Source of the DNA: a bacterium
GTDB taxonomy: Bacteria; CAIWAD01
Direction of reading: 5' to 3'
Length of the DNA: 47,735 nucleotides
Assembly (NCBI GenBank): GCA_030685015.1
Contig: JAUXWS010000082.1
Span: forward strand, 1-47,735
The position numbers were made by a program, and so were the translations under genes. Within the stretch, counting starts at the first letter, position 1. Each line of letters begins with the position of its first letter. A model generated the notes under the pieces. The model did no database searches, was not told where the DNA came from, and was given only the letters and a program-made list of their open reading frames with translations. Shown here piece by piece: positions 16,185 to 25,591 of this stretch.

Positions 16185-17776
16185 GTTTGCACCTCGATTC
16201 TGATGAGCGTCTTGTCGACGACGACTGCCGTTGCTGTTATTGGATTCCTTTTCAGCTTCTCCTGTAACCCGATCGGCAATTGAAGGATTAGCTGCTCCGC
16301 GTCATCTGCATGGGCGAATGCCGAGCTTCCCGACGGTCTCCCCTTTTTCATCTGCTTCGCGGTCAGGGAGCCGTTCTTCTTGTCTTGGTTGATCTGTGCT
16401 CCAGTCCAAATCTGCTCATTGGATTGGTGTGGTAAGACATCAGAGAGGTTTACAGATGATGTGCTGGTAGAGCCAAGTTCGGCGAAGTAAGCCAAGAAGA
16501 CGGACAGCGGGTCAGAAACGCCATCATCAGCGTATGAACTCATCGGTTCAAATGAATCGCAGATGACCATTTGTTCTCTTGGATCAACAGGCCAGGTCTT
16601 GACCGCATGCTGTGCATCATCAACAGCAAGTATCAACTGGTCAGGTTCTTCGATAGGCATAAGTAGGGCGGCTGCCAACCAATCACTGCCGTTCCAATAC
16701 GGCCGTATCACCAACGGACTCGCCATCCTGTCTGCCATAACTGGGTGCAGGGTAGAATTGTGAGGATCGCCTGCATCGGCATCCTTGAAATGGAAGATAA
16801 TAGGCAGTCCAAAGGCTGCCCTAGGAAACCAATTGTCTGCCCTGTAAACCGGCTTGTGACCCGGCGAGTTTGTCCCGACGATCCTCCGGATTGCGTCCGG
16901 CTCTGGCCATCGGCTGCGGCCAGGTCTGTTGTTGTTGCCGGATTCGCGTGCTAATCCCACTCCTTGGCGGAAAGTCTGCAGCGCGGCAATTGCCGCACTC
17001 CATGCTGCAACTGGTTTTGCAAAGACTGTTTGCTGCACAACAAGCGTGCAGCCTTTGCTCTGCGCATCCTCGCGTGACACGGGTACTAGGGATTTGTCCT
17101 CAAAGGTGACAAAAACTGCGCCTGCGCCACGTCGGGTTCGAGCTCCAACTCCACCGAAACTAGCCCACCAACGAACTGCCTCCTCCACTTGCCCACTCTT
17201 CTTACCACACAGGCTAGCGTCGATATCGATGGATAGATCAAACCGGAATCCAGGCCTAGCCAGCAAACTCGGTTCCACCCTGATTCTCTCTCTACTGGCG
17301 CTGCCTTGGGCTGGAAACAACGCATATCCCACTGCCTGTCCGCCAGCCCAATCTTCCCAGTCCGGAAGAGTCTTCAAGTTCCCGTCTGGCCTCCTGCTGT
17401 ACTTGGCGGCTGCCCCTATCCCAAAATTGCGGACATTGCTGATGTGCACAGCAATCCGACTTGCAGCAATTGTACCCGAGTTGCCCAGTCCGCCGAAGAT
17501 TGATCGCTCCTCAACGAAGAGATCCTCGAAATTCACCTTGCCGTCATGTATAAACCGCTGTCGGTTGAGTAGTCTCCAGAAGAAGCGAAGCTGGCCTCGG
17601 ATCGTGGTGGCCCGGACGGGCATTTCAGCATCCACCACGCCGGCCTTCACCCCCCCGCCAAACAAGGGTGTCACAACTTCACAAGCGTATGTGAATGTGG
17701 AGCGCTGGAGGGCTTCACTCGCCCGTTGCGGATCCCAGTCCTGCGGAAGTGGAACCGTCGTTCGTTTGCGCGTCAT
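16181..17776 (-). CDS. cmr1: Cmr1, type III-B RAMP subunit
   Basis: A 531-residue RAMP protein, long for Cmr1. The N-terminal strand TYACEVVTPLFGGGVKAG is followed by IRGQLRFFWRLLNR, SIFGGLGNSG and, near residue 210, WASFGGVGARTRRGAGAV, all typical of Cmr1. The C-terminal half is less conserved. The start at 17776 has AGGAG 8 bases upstream; an in-frame GTG at 17842 would overlap the previous gene but lacks a good site. Its stop overlaps the cmr2 start. Confidence 0.92.
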   Translation of the reverse strand: MTRKRTTVPLPQDWDPQRASEALQRSTFTYACEVVTPLFGGGVKAGVVDAEMPVRATTIRGQLRFFWRLLNRQRFIHDGKVNFEDLFVEERSIFGGLGNSGTIAASRIAVHISNVRNFGIGAAAKYSRRPDGNLKTLPDWEDWAGGQAVGYALFPAQGSASRERIRVEPSLLARPGFRFDLSIDIDASLCGKKSGQVEEAVRWWASFGGVGARTRRGAGAVFVTFEDKSLVPVSREDAQSKGCTLVVQQTVFAKPVAAWSAAIAALQTFRQGVGLARESGNNNRPGRSRWPEPDAIRRIVGTNSPGHKPVYRADNWFPRAAFGLPIIFHFKDADAGDPHNSTLHPVMADRMASPLVIRPYWNGSDWLAAALLMPIEEPDQLILAVDDAQHAVKTWPVDPREQMVICDSFEPMSSYADDGVSDPLSVFLAYFAELGSTSTSSVNLSDVLPHQSNEQIWTGAQINQDKKNGSLTAKQMKKGRPSGSSAFAHADDAEQLILQLPIGLQEKLKRNPITATAVVVDKTLIRIEVQT

Positions 17777-17841
17777 GCGAGGCTCCTGTTCAATTTCTGG
17801 TCCTTGTCTACATCCTTGCACAAGTCGGACCAACGACCACA

Positions 17842-18645
17842 CTACTCGCCATACCCAGTCAAGGTGCTGGCCGACCCATTTTTCAATGTGTCATCGAGCA
17901 ACATGCGCAATGGTTCGCGAGCGGCCCGCTGGCGTCCCCGACCCAGCCAAGCCCTCCATTCCTGTTCGTCCATGTGGGAGAGGCGATCGAGGAGGGCGGC
18001 GTGCGATCCGCTGCCCCACCAGATTTCGCCGCCGGCCACGCAGGCAAGTCGCTGCCACTCAGGGGGCGAATCAAGCCCGGCATGTCCATTCCGCTCCTGG
18101 CGACGCAGCTCCATGGCCAGGTCGTAGGGGACCTCGCCGTCCAGCATGGCCCAGATGTAGCCGCGATCATTGAGAGCGATGGCCTTCTCCCAGGGACTCA
18201 GCGAGACGTGCAGCAGCTGTGCCACCTGCTCCAGGCTGGAGAGGGCATGACGGCGATCCAACACGGAGCCATCCTGCTGCCAGTACCAGTGGTGGTCGAT
18301 GATGCGCACCGTGTGGCCCTGGCGGCGCAAGCGCTCCTCGATGGTGGGGCCGGGCATCTCCACGATCCAGACCTCCGGCCCGAGACCGGCGAAGGTGGCG
18401 GTCGGCTCCCCCTCCAACCTGGCGCCCCAGGGCTGGGCCGAAACACGCAGATCCAGCCCTTCTCTCTGACCCAGGGCCACAATGACGCGTGCCTCCAGAT
18501 CGTTCTCCGGGCATAGCAGCGTTGGGCGATGGGCTTCGTCTAGTGGCTGTCGTGACACGAGCTTGACCTTGAACCAGTGGGGGGGTCCGATCGGTCGCGG
18601 TTGTATATAGTATGCCCTCGCGGGCTGGACAAGCCGCCATTCCAT
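17842..18645 (-). CDS. DHH-motif protein of unknown function at the head of the cmr operon
   Basis: A 267-residue protein. Its centre reads VRIIDHHWYW, then SSLEQVAQLL and IALNDRGYIWAM, a pattern I associate with an uncharacterised family with a DHH triad; the preceding strand (EVWIVEMPG) fits a Rossmann-like phosphoesterase core, but the usual first DHH motif (D-x-D) is not visible, so catalysis is uncertain. The C-terminal third is helical and Arg/Trp-rich. The start at 18645 has GGGAAG 7 bases upstream; an ATG at 18723 lacks a site. It precedes cmr1 by 65 bp and is the first gene of the operon, so its product probably serves the Cmr system, possibly acting on nucleotides or short oligonucleotides (inference). 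Confidence 0.75.
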   Translation of the reverse strand: MEWRLVQPARAYYIQPRPIGPPHWFKVKLVSRQPLDEAHRPTLLCPENDLEARVIVALGQREGLDLRVSAQPWGARLEGEPTATFAGLGPEVWIVEMPGPTIEERLRRQGHTVRIIDHHWYWQQDGSVLDRRHALSSLEQVAQLLHVSLSPWEKAIALNDRGYIWAMLDGEVPYDLAMELRRQERNGHAGLDSPPEWQRLACVAGGEIWWGSGSHAALLDRLSHMDEQEWRAWLGRGRQRAAREPLRMLLDDTLKNGSASTLTGYGE

Positions 18646-18752
18646 CGGGCTTCCCGGCCCCGCCTTCCAGCTCCCGGTGTGCGATTGCCTGTCTGCCTTG
18701 CCACATTCCGCCACCTGCATCATGACAAGAAAGCCACGGAACCCATCGATTG

Positions 18753-21503
18753 ATGGAACACACCGGCCGCCAGCATCCTCTGTCAGGTCTTCCTGTGGTG
18801 GCCCTGGATGTGGAATGTGACGGCAGCACGATTACCCAGCTGGGTCTGGCCAGTTCGCGCGGCTCCCGCAGTTGCACAAGCCCAGACTCCATGCGCGCCG
18901 CCCTGAGGGATCTGCTTGAGGCCGCGCCCCTGGTCGTGGGGCACAACCTGCTGGCCTGGGATCTGCCGCACCTGCGCCGGCTCTTTCCCGACCTGTCCTG
19001 GGAGCGCATCAAGGCGGTGGACACCCTGCACTGGCAGGCCCGTCTCACACCCTGGCGGCGGAATCTGGCCCTGCAGGCGCCCCACCGCGCCGCGGCGGAC
19101 GCCGCCTTGGCCCTTGAGCTGTTCACCCGCCAACTGGGCCAGTTGGCGCGCGAAGGAATCCTCTCCCCGCCGCTCATGCGCCAAGCGGCGGAGAACTCCG
19201 GCGCGGCCCAGTATGCGCGGCAGGATGGACTCGAAGATCTGCTGGGCGAGTTGCCGACTCCGCTTTTGAGGTCGCTGGCCAGGGAGTCCCTGGCGCATCT
19301 GGGCGATCCCGAGGAGTGTCTGGAGCCAGAGGGCGCCCATCCGTGGGTCCAGCGCGTGCTGGATTGGATCGATCAGAAGGAGGCGGCCTCCCGGGAGGCC
19401 CCCAGGTCGGCCTTGCCCACCCTGATCGTGGCTCCGCCCCACCTCCTCGGCGAACTGGGCGCGCGCCGGCAATTGACCGTGCTAGGTTCGTCCGGTGAAC
19501 TCTGCCTGCGCGAGTCACGCCATGCCTGGCGCGCCTGGACCACCGGGCACAGCCTGCATCTGGGGTCCCTGCATCCTACCCTGCGACCGGCCGGCGGTCA
19601 GCGGCGCCACTGCCAGGGCTGCCCGGAGGCCGGCTGTCCCGCCCACCCTTCGCGCCAACAATGGTTCGCTCTCTCCTGGGCTGAGGTGGAACAGCCTGAG
19701 GTCAAGGCCTTCCTGCAGGATCATGCCTCCTGCCGCACCCTCCTGGTCGGGGGCGACACGGCCGGGCTCTGGACCGAGCGCTCCGAAGCTTCCTTCACGG
19801 AATCGGAGGTGCTGGAAGCAGGCCTTCCGGTCGCCTCCCTCCTGCTGGGCGCCGGGAGCGCCGGGCGCCTTCGCCTGCCCGCCAACATGGCCCTGCGCTT
19901 GCTGGGCCAGGCGGAACCCGTGGCCGGAGCGAGGTCCCGGGCCTGGTGGCTGTCCCGTCAGGGTGGGGCCGTCCTGCAGCTGCGCTCCGCCCCGCTGGCC
20001 GCGGAGGACCTGGCCGCCGGGTTGGCAGGTGCTTCGCTGGCGGCCCTGCCGGGCCTCCTGCCGCTGCGGACCCGCGAACTGCCTGAACTGCACGGCGTCT
20101 CTCCACCTGACGTATCCTTGCCCAACGCCGATGAAAGGCACACTCTCTCACCCGGTACTCCCCACCGCGGCGACTACTGGGGCCTTCAGCTGCAAAAAGT
20201 GGCCACCCTGCTGGATGACCAGCCCACCTTGCTGCTGGTGCAGCGCGAGGAAGACCTCGCGCCCCTGGCCCAAACTCTAAGAGCCTGGAAGCCTGGGCTC
20301 AGCCTGGTGGAGGCGGCTGATGCAGGCAGCCTGGTGCGACGCCTACGACGCACACCCGGCGGCCTTGCCATCCTGCCTGCGGCGCGCCTGGACGAACTGC
20401 CGGGCCTTAATGCCGACGGACTGCGCCTGGTGCTGGAGGCGATGGACCTGGATCTCTTCCCCGGGGCGACACCCAGCAGGCATGCAGAGCCTTCGCACGA
20501 AGCAGAGGGCGTGGACGACCTGGGGCTGATCGCCGGCGAGGGCGACACGCAAGATTCCGGCGCGGGCGAGGACGAGAATGCTCCGCCGGACTGGGTGCCC
20601 ACGGGCTGGCGCTTGCGCGCCACGGAAAGCTGGCTGCGCCATGCCGGGAGGATCCTGCTGGATTGGCGCGAAGCGGGAGGCGGTGAGGTCTGGCTGCTGG
20701 ACGAGCGGCTGGCCTGGGCGCCGCGGCGGACGGGGGTGACACCCATCCTGCACGATCTTTCCACCCAGCGTGCGGACAGAATCCTCGCGCAGGCCTTGAT
20801 GGAGGCTTTTCCACGCTCCCGGCCCCAGCCGCCTCAGACAGCATGGCGCCTCTTCCTGGAGGGCGCCTTCCTGGCCGGTCGGGGAGAGCAGGGGGGTCCG
20901 GGCCGCTTTCGCGACGATCAGCTGGCCTACCTCGAGCGCGTGATGCAGGGCGTCGACCAGATTGTCTCCCTGCCCACGGGCGGTGGCAAATCCGTGATCT
21001 TCCAGGGTCCCAGCCTGCTGAAGGGATCCTGGCACCGGCGGCTCTCCGTCGTGGTGGCACCCCTCAAGGCGCTGATGACCGACCAGGTGGCCTCCCTCAT
21101 GCGCCTGGGCTTCGTGGGTGTGGTGGACGCCATCACGGGCGACCTGGATCCCTTCGAACTCAAGGATGTCTACCAGCGCCTGGCGGGCGGGGAGATCTGG
21201 ATGATCTACGTCTCGCCCGAGCGTTTCCGCAGCCGCGCCTTCCTGAGAGCCCTCCAGGCGCGCTTGAATCGCGACGGCCGGGCCGAGCATTGGATCTTCG
21301 ACGAGGCCCACTGCATCAGCCAATGGGGCCTGGACTTCCGACCGGACTACCACTCCGCCGCCCTTCAGGTGCAGCAACTGCGCCAAACGGGACAGGAACC
21401 GGCCCCCGTGATCCTGCTCTCCGCCACGCTTTCCAAGCAAGCCATCGAGGAGTTGCGGACGATGTTCAGTCCTCGCGCCCCGTGGAAGGCGGGGAGGACA
21501 TGA
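18753..21503 (+). CDS. DEDDh exonuclease-RecQ helicase, N-terminal part (split gene)
   Basis: A 916-residue protein. Residues 1-135 are a DEDDh 3'-5' exonuclease: ALDVECDG (D19, E21), GHNLLAWD (D70) and HRAAAD (H111, D116). About 284-300 holds a Cys cluster (HCQGCPEAGCPAH) that may bind zinc. A long middle region is unassigned. From about 725 the first RecA domain of a RecQ-type helicase begins: PTGGGKS (741-747), DEAH (about 850), LSATLSKQ. The frame then ends just after helicase motif III, while motifs IV-VI are in the next frame. The start is ATG at 18753 (a TTG is one codon earlier); the ribosome site is weak. Divergent from the cmr operon with about 107 bp between. Confidence 0.9.
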   Translation: MEHTGRQHPLSGLPVVALDVECDGSTITQLGLASSRGSRSCTSPDSMRAALRDLLEAAPLVVGHNLLAWDLPHLRRLFPDLSWERIKAVDTLHWQARLTPWRRNLALQAPHRAAADAALALELFTRQLGQLAREGILSPPLMRQAAENSGAAQYARQDGLEDLLGELPTPLLRSLARESLAHLGDPEECLEPEGAHPWVQRVLDWIDQKEAASREAPRSALPTLIVAPPHLLGELGARRQLTVLGSSGELCLRESRHAWRAWTTGHSLHLGSLHPTLRPAGGQRRHCQGCPEAGCPAHPSRQQWFALSWAEVEQPEVKAFLQDHASCRTLLVGGDTAGLWTERSEASFTESEVLEAGLPVASLLLGAGSAGRLRLPANMALRLLGQAEPVAGARSRAWWLSRQGGAVLQLRSAPLAAEDLAAGLAGASLAALPGLLPLRTRELPELHGVSPPDVSLPNADERHTLSPGTPHRGDYWGLQLQKVATLLDDQPTLLLVQREEDLAPLAQTLRAWKPGLSLVEAADAGSLVRRLRRTPGGLAILPAARLDELPGLNADGLRLVLEAMDLDLFPGATPSRHAEPSHEAEGVDDLGLIAGEGDTQDSGAGEDENAPPDWVPTGWRLRATESWLRHAGRILLDWREAGGGEVWLLDERLAWAPRRTGVTPILHDLSTQRADRILAQALMEAFPRSRPQPPQTAWRLFLEGAFLAGRGEQGGPGRFRDDQLAYLERVMQGVDQIVSLPTGGGKSVIFQGPSLLKGSWHRRLSVVVAPLKALMTDQVASLMRLGFVGVVDAITGDLDPFELKDVYQRLAGGEIWMIYVSPERFRSRAFLRALQARLNRDGRAEHWIFDEAHCISQWGLDFRPDYHSAALQVQQLRQTGQEPAPVILLSATLSKQAIEELRTMFSPRAPWKAGRT

Positions 21504-24500
21504 TGATCCAGCAGCCCCAGGAACGCCCCTCGCCCGTGCCCGATCATTTGCGCATCGAGGTGGTGCGGGACGGCCCCCTCGCCTCCGTCACGATGGACAG
21601 CCTCCGCGAGGCGCTGGAAAACCCCGAGGCGGCAGGCTGGGTCAAGCCCCACCTGTTGAGCCGCCTGCATCATGTCTCCCAACAGCTTCAGAAGGGCTTC
21701 GACCCCGCGAGGAGCCGCGCCCTGCTCTTCTCCCGCACCCGCAAGGACACGGCCCGGCATGCCGAAGTGCTCCGCCAGTTCCTGGCCAAGGGCGGTGCGC
21801 GCCTCGCCGTGGGCATCTTCCATGCCGGACTGCCCAGCGAAGAGCGCCTGGAGATTTATGAGCAGTTCCTCAAGGGCGAGCTGCAGGTGCTCGTCTCCAC
21901 CAAGGCCTTCGGCATGGGCATGGACATCCCCAACATCCATTTCCTGGCCCATCTGGACCTGCCCACCACCCTGGAGGACTACCTGCAGGAGATCGGGCGG
22001 GCCGGCCGCGATCGGCGCCTGCTGCGTGAGGCAGGCTACTCAACGGAGCAGCCCATTTCCTGCTGGCTCTATTACAGTCAGGATGAGGTGAACCGCGCCC
22101 GCGGTTTTCACCGCAGGGGCCGCCTGCACTGGCGCGATCTGCAGACCGTCCTCTCCGCACTGCTTGATTTCTCGCGCCGGATCCATGGCCGGCTGCACAA
22201 GGGGCGACTGGTGATCCCGCTCTCCGCCCGCGCCCTTTTGCCCAGTTCCAAGCTGGACGACACCAAGCTGCGCGTGGCCCTGCACTGGCTGGAACGCTTG
22301 CAGCGCATCAAGCTGGGCTGCTTCTTTCCGCCCTTCCTTTCCTTTCGATTGGGCCCGCGCCGCTTGAGCGGGGACAGCCCGCTGGCCCGCTTGCAGCAGG
22401 TCGTGCGGCAGTCCGCCCAGACCCGCGGCCACGTCCAGGTCAATTCCAACGATCTCATCCGCGCAGCGGGATCGGGCGAGCTGGGCGAGCTGTTCCGGCT
22501 GATTCAGGAGGGCGAACGGCAGGACTGCTTCGCGCTGCTGAACGAGGCGATGGTCACCTTGTCGCTGGAACACGATGAGGCGGAGCGGGTGTGGTGCGCC
22601 GAGCATGCCTCCCTGCCCTTCTCGGCCTGCGTCCCCTTCACCTTGGCGCTGTCCCTCAACCGGCAGGTGGAGAGCCAGGACCTCATCCTGGAGCGCGACG
22701 AACTCCGCCTGCGCCTCAGGCAGGCGGCGCAGGACCAGGCGGAGGAGGTGGACTGGTCCTGGCTGCGGGGCTTGCCGGCGGAAGCGCAGGCCAGACGGAA
22801 GCAGTCCTGGCGGGAGCGCCAAATGCGTCTGATCCCCCAGCAAGTGGGTCCGCTCCTGCGCCTGTTGAGACACCGCGGGGGCCTCCGGGTGGAATCCACC
22901 TTCGACGCCGAACGCGGGGTGCAGATCGCCCTTAGTCGCCACCTGGGAGGATTGACCAAGGCCCTGCCCGAGTTGGAGGATCTCTGCCGGCGCGTGATGC
23001 CCGATCTCCTTGGGATGAAGCGGACCGGCCAGGCCAAGATCCTCTCCACCTGGTTGACCGAGCTGCGCTGCACGCTGCCGGACCTGGAGAGCGCGCTGGG
23101 CTACCTGGCCGCATGTGGCCTGACGGGCGGCGAGCCCCTGCTCGGCCGTTCCATCGAGCTGGACCTGCTGGACACGCGCCCGATCGAGCCGGGGGGCGCG
23201 TCGACAGGAGAGGCCGCCGACCAGGTGGTCGCGAACGATTTTGAGGAGCAGCTGCGCCTGGGCGAATATCGCCTGGCAAGTCTGGACCTGGCCGCCCACC
23301 TGGATCCCGCGGAGCAGCGCAGCTTCTTCCACGATTTCTTTGAGTGTGCATCCGCCGACGAGCTGCTGGACTGCCTGCAGCGCCGCTTGCTGGACCCCGC
23401 CCTGCGGCAGCGCTGGGAGGCGCAGGGTCTTGCGGACGAAATGGCCAAGCTGCTGCACGCCGCACAAGGGCACCTGGTCGAGGCGACCTTGACAGAGCTG
23501 GGCAATGCCGAGCAGCGCCAGGCCATTACGCATCCTCCCGGCGGCGCGGTGCTGATTTCGGCAGGTCCGGGGAGCGGCAAGACCCACATCCTCAGCCTGC
23601 GCTGCGCCTGGCTGCTGCTGGAGAAGGAGTGCAGACCGCAGGACCTGCTGGTGCTGGCCTACAACCGGGCCGTGGTGCTGGAGATCCGACACCGCCTGGC
23701 CGCGCTCTTTCTCAAGCTGGGCATCCGCGGCGAGGCGGAGCGCGTGCCCGTGCACACCCTGCACGGCTACGCCGGCCTGGTGCTGGGGCCACCGGCACGC
23801 TTCGCTGAACCAGAGATCTTCCAACGCCTCCTGGAAGAGGCCCAGGCCCGGCGTCCAGAGTGGCTGTCCCACTGGGAAGGGCAAGGTTGGGTGCGTCGGG
23901 ATGGCAAGGGCTGGCGGCCGGCCGCCAAGCTGTTGGTTGAGCGGCCGGACCCCGATCAGGCTCGCAAGACGATTTGTGGTGTGAAGCCGCCGGTGGAACT
24001 GTGGATCCCCTGGGCCGCCTGGGAACTGGAACGCCAGCCCGCTCGGCTGGTGGCGAAGGAGATCCTGCTGGATGAGATGCAGGACCTGACGCGACCACGT
24101 CTGGAACTTCTGCAAGTGCTGGCCAAAGGAGCCCGGGGATCGCTCTTCGCGGTGGGTGATCCGGACCAGTCCATCTATGGCCACGAACGGGCGGCGCTGG
24201 GTGAGTCCCCGGCCCCCGAACCTTTGATCGAGGCGCTGGAGCAATCCCTGGCGGCCATGGACAAGCCACCCACATCGCTCACGCTCGCCACCAACTACCG
24301 CTGCAGCTCGACGGTGCTGGCGGAAGCCTGGCAGCGGCGAGGTCGGAGGGGAAGCGCACCCCAGAAGGCCCGGCACAAGGGAGGCGATGTCCACGTGCTG
24401 CCGGGCGATCCTCATGACCCGGCCCAGGTGCTGGGTTCCCTCTATCCCCTGCTTGGGACAACCAAGAGCAAGGGTGAGCCGCTGGCCCGCATCGGCGTGC

Positions 24501-25591
24501 TCTTCCGCACCAACGCCGAGCTGGGCTTGACCCTGGCCGCCCTGGAGCGGGACACGCGCTTCCAGAACCTGAGCAGTCAGATGGGCTCGTTGGAGATCCT
24601 GACCGATCAGGCCTATGCCCACTTCGAGCATGCGCGGGAGTGGCTGCATGTGCGGGCGCTGCTGGCGGACCTGCCGGAAGTAACGGATGCGATGGGCGTG
24701 GCCGAGTGCATCAGCAGGGACCGAAAAGCCCAGCGCGATCGGCAGGCGGACTGGGATCAACGAGCCCTGCGCACAGGGCGACGCCTGGCGCGGGGTCTGG
24801 CGCGCAACCTGGGAGATCCCATCCGGCGGGACGACTTGTTGTCGGCCGCCGATGAGCTGGCCGCCCAGCCCGACGGGCTCCTGCAGGCCCTGCAGCTCTG
24901 GCCGTCCGACCAGGATGAAGAGAAGGCTCCTGTGCAGGAGGTGCTGCTGGGCACGATCCATCGCGCCAAGGGTCTTCAATACGACGCGGTGGTGCTGGCG
25001 CCTTCCGCCATGAAACTGGGCACCAGCCCCGATGAGCTGGAGGAAGAGCGTCGGGTGGCCTATGTGGCCTGCACGCGAGCCGCGCGCCGCTTGATCGTGA
25101 TCGAGGGGCCGCGCGAACAGGCCCTGGCCGCCGGCACGGCCTTTGCATCCAGTCGCCGCCTCCCACCTGTGCTGGCCTCCCTGGAAGACGTGGATTTGAG
25201 TGGCCTGGTGCGCCGGGGCGTCCATGCCGATGCGGAGGACCTGGCGGCCCACCAGCGCCTCCTCCACGACCGGCTGCCCCATGGTCAGGCTTTGGTGCTG
25301 CAAGGGAAGAGCCTGTTGGCCGAGATCGACGGCCGACGCCTGGAGGTGGGGCAGGTCTCCAGGGCCTATCGGGAGCAGCTGAGCGACTACCTGGCTGGTT
25401 TTGGCCAACCCGCCGACACACCTTGCACCGGCCTGCGCGTGGCGGCGGTGATCCGCCGGGAGCTGACGAGGGAAGGCCTGGAGTTCCGTCCGGATGCGGA
25501 GGTGCAGCGGCGGGGCTTCTATTGGCTGGTGGTGCCGGCGGGTGTGCCACAGCCGGTCCCTTCACAGTCCTTGACTCCTCGTCCGGCCTAG
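21500..25591 (+). CDS. RecQ C-terminal domain-UvrD helicase, C-terminal part (split gene)
   Basis: A 1363-residue continuation. Residues about 75-180 complete the RecQ motor (LLFSRTRKDT, FGMGMDIPN, QEIGRAGRDRR). A second, UvrD/SF1-type helicase follows: AGPGSGKT (about 688-695), LLDEMQDL (about 857), GDPDQSIYG (about 886), NYRCSS, TIHRAKGLQYD (about 1152) and VAYVACTRAA (about 1187). The ATG at 21500 overlaps the previous stop (ATGA) and has GGAAGG and GGGGAGG just upstream, so coupled translation is possible. The frame is also open well upstream, and a one-base slip in the CCCC run at 21478-21481 would join both parts into a ~2280-residue protein. Its stop codon lies within an inserted element. 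Confidence 0.9.
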   Translation: MMIQQPQERPSPVPDHLRIEVVRDGPLASVTMDSLREALENPEAAGWVKPHLLSRLHHVSQQLQKGFDPARSRALLFSRTRKDTARHAEVLRQFLAKGGARLAVGIFHAGLPSEERLEIYEQFLKGELQVLVSTKAFGMGMDIPNIHFLAHLDLPTTLEDYLQEIGRAGRDRRLLREAGYSTEQPISCWLYYSQDEVNRARGFHRRGRLHWRDLQTVLSALLDFSRRIHGRLHKGRLVIPLSARALLPSSKLDDTKLRVALHWLERLQRIKLGCFFPPFLSFRLGPRRLSGDSPLARLQQVVRQSAQTRGHVQVNSNDLIRAAGSGELGELFRLIQEGERQDCFALLNEAMVTLSLEHDEAERVWCAEHASLPFSACVPFTLALSLNRQVESQDLILERDELRLRLRQAAQDQAEEVDWSWLRGLPAEAQARRKQSWRERQMRLIPQQVGPLLRLLRHRGGLRVESTFDAERGVQIALSRHLGGLTKALPELEDLCRRVMPDLLGMKRTGQAKILSTWLTELRCTLPDLESALGYLAACGLTGGEPLLGRSIELDLLDTRPIEPGGASTGEAADQVVANDFEEQLRLGEYRLASLDLAAHLDPAEQRSFFHDFFECASADELLDCLQRRLLDPALRQRWEAQGLADEMAKLLHAAQGHLVEATLTELGNAEQRQAITHPPGGAVLISAGPGSGKTHILSLRCAWLLLEKECRPQDLLVLAYNRAVVLEIRHRLAALFLKLGIRGEAERVPVHTLHGYAGLVLGPPARFAEPEIFQRLLEEAQARRPEWLSHWEGQGWVRRDGKGWRPAAKLLVERPDPDQARKTICGVKPPVELWIPWAAWELERQPARLVAKEILLDEMQDLTRPRLELLQVLAKGARGSLFAVGDPDQSIYGHERAALGESPAPEPLIEALEQSLAAMDKPPTSLTLATNYRCSSTVLAEAWQRRGRRGSAPQKARHKGGDVHVLPGDPHDPAQVLGSLYPLLGTTKSKGEPLARIGVLFRTNAELGLTLAALERDTRFQNLSSQMGSLEILTDQAYAHFEHAREWLHVRALLADLPEVTDAMGVAECISRDRKAQRDRQADWDQRALRTGRRLARGLARNLGDPIRRDDLLSAADELAAQPDGLLQALQLWPSDQDEEKAPVQEVLLGTIHRAKGLQYDAVVLAPSAMKLGTSPDELEEERRVAYVACTRAARRLIVIEGPREQALAAGTAFASSRRLPPVLASLEDVDLSGLVRRGVHADAEDLAAHQRLLHDRLPHGQALVLQGKSLLAEIDGRRLEVGQVSRAYREQLSDYLAGFGQPADTPCTGLRVAAVIRRELTREGLEFRPDAEVQRRGFYWLVVPAGVPQPVPSQSLTPRPA

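Noticed and set aside
21471-21503. Programmed -1 frameshift at the helicase junction
   Set aside because: There is no slippery heptamer of the X XXY YYZ type; a simple C run and an ATGA overlap are seen, so coupling, mutation or sequence error are preferred.
22040-25408. 1122-residue minus-strand open frame opposite the UvrD part
   Set aside because: Antisense shadow rich in Gln, His and Gly; the plus strand carries ordered helicase motifs.
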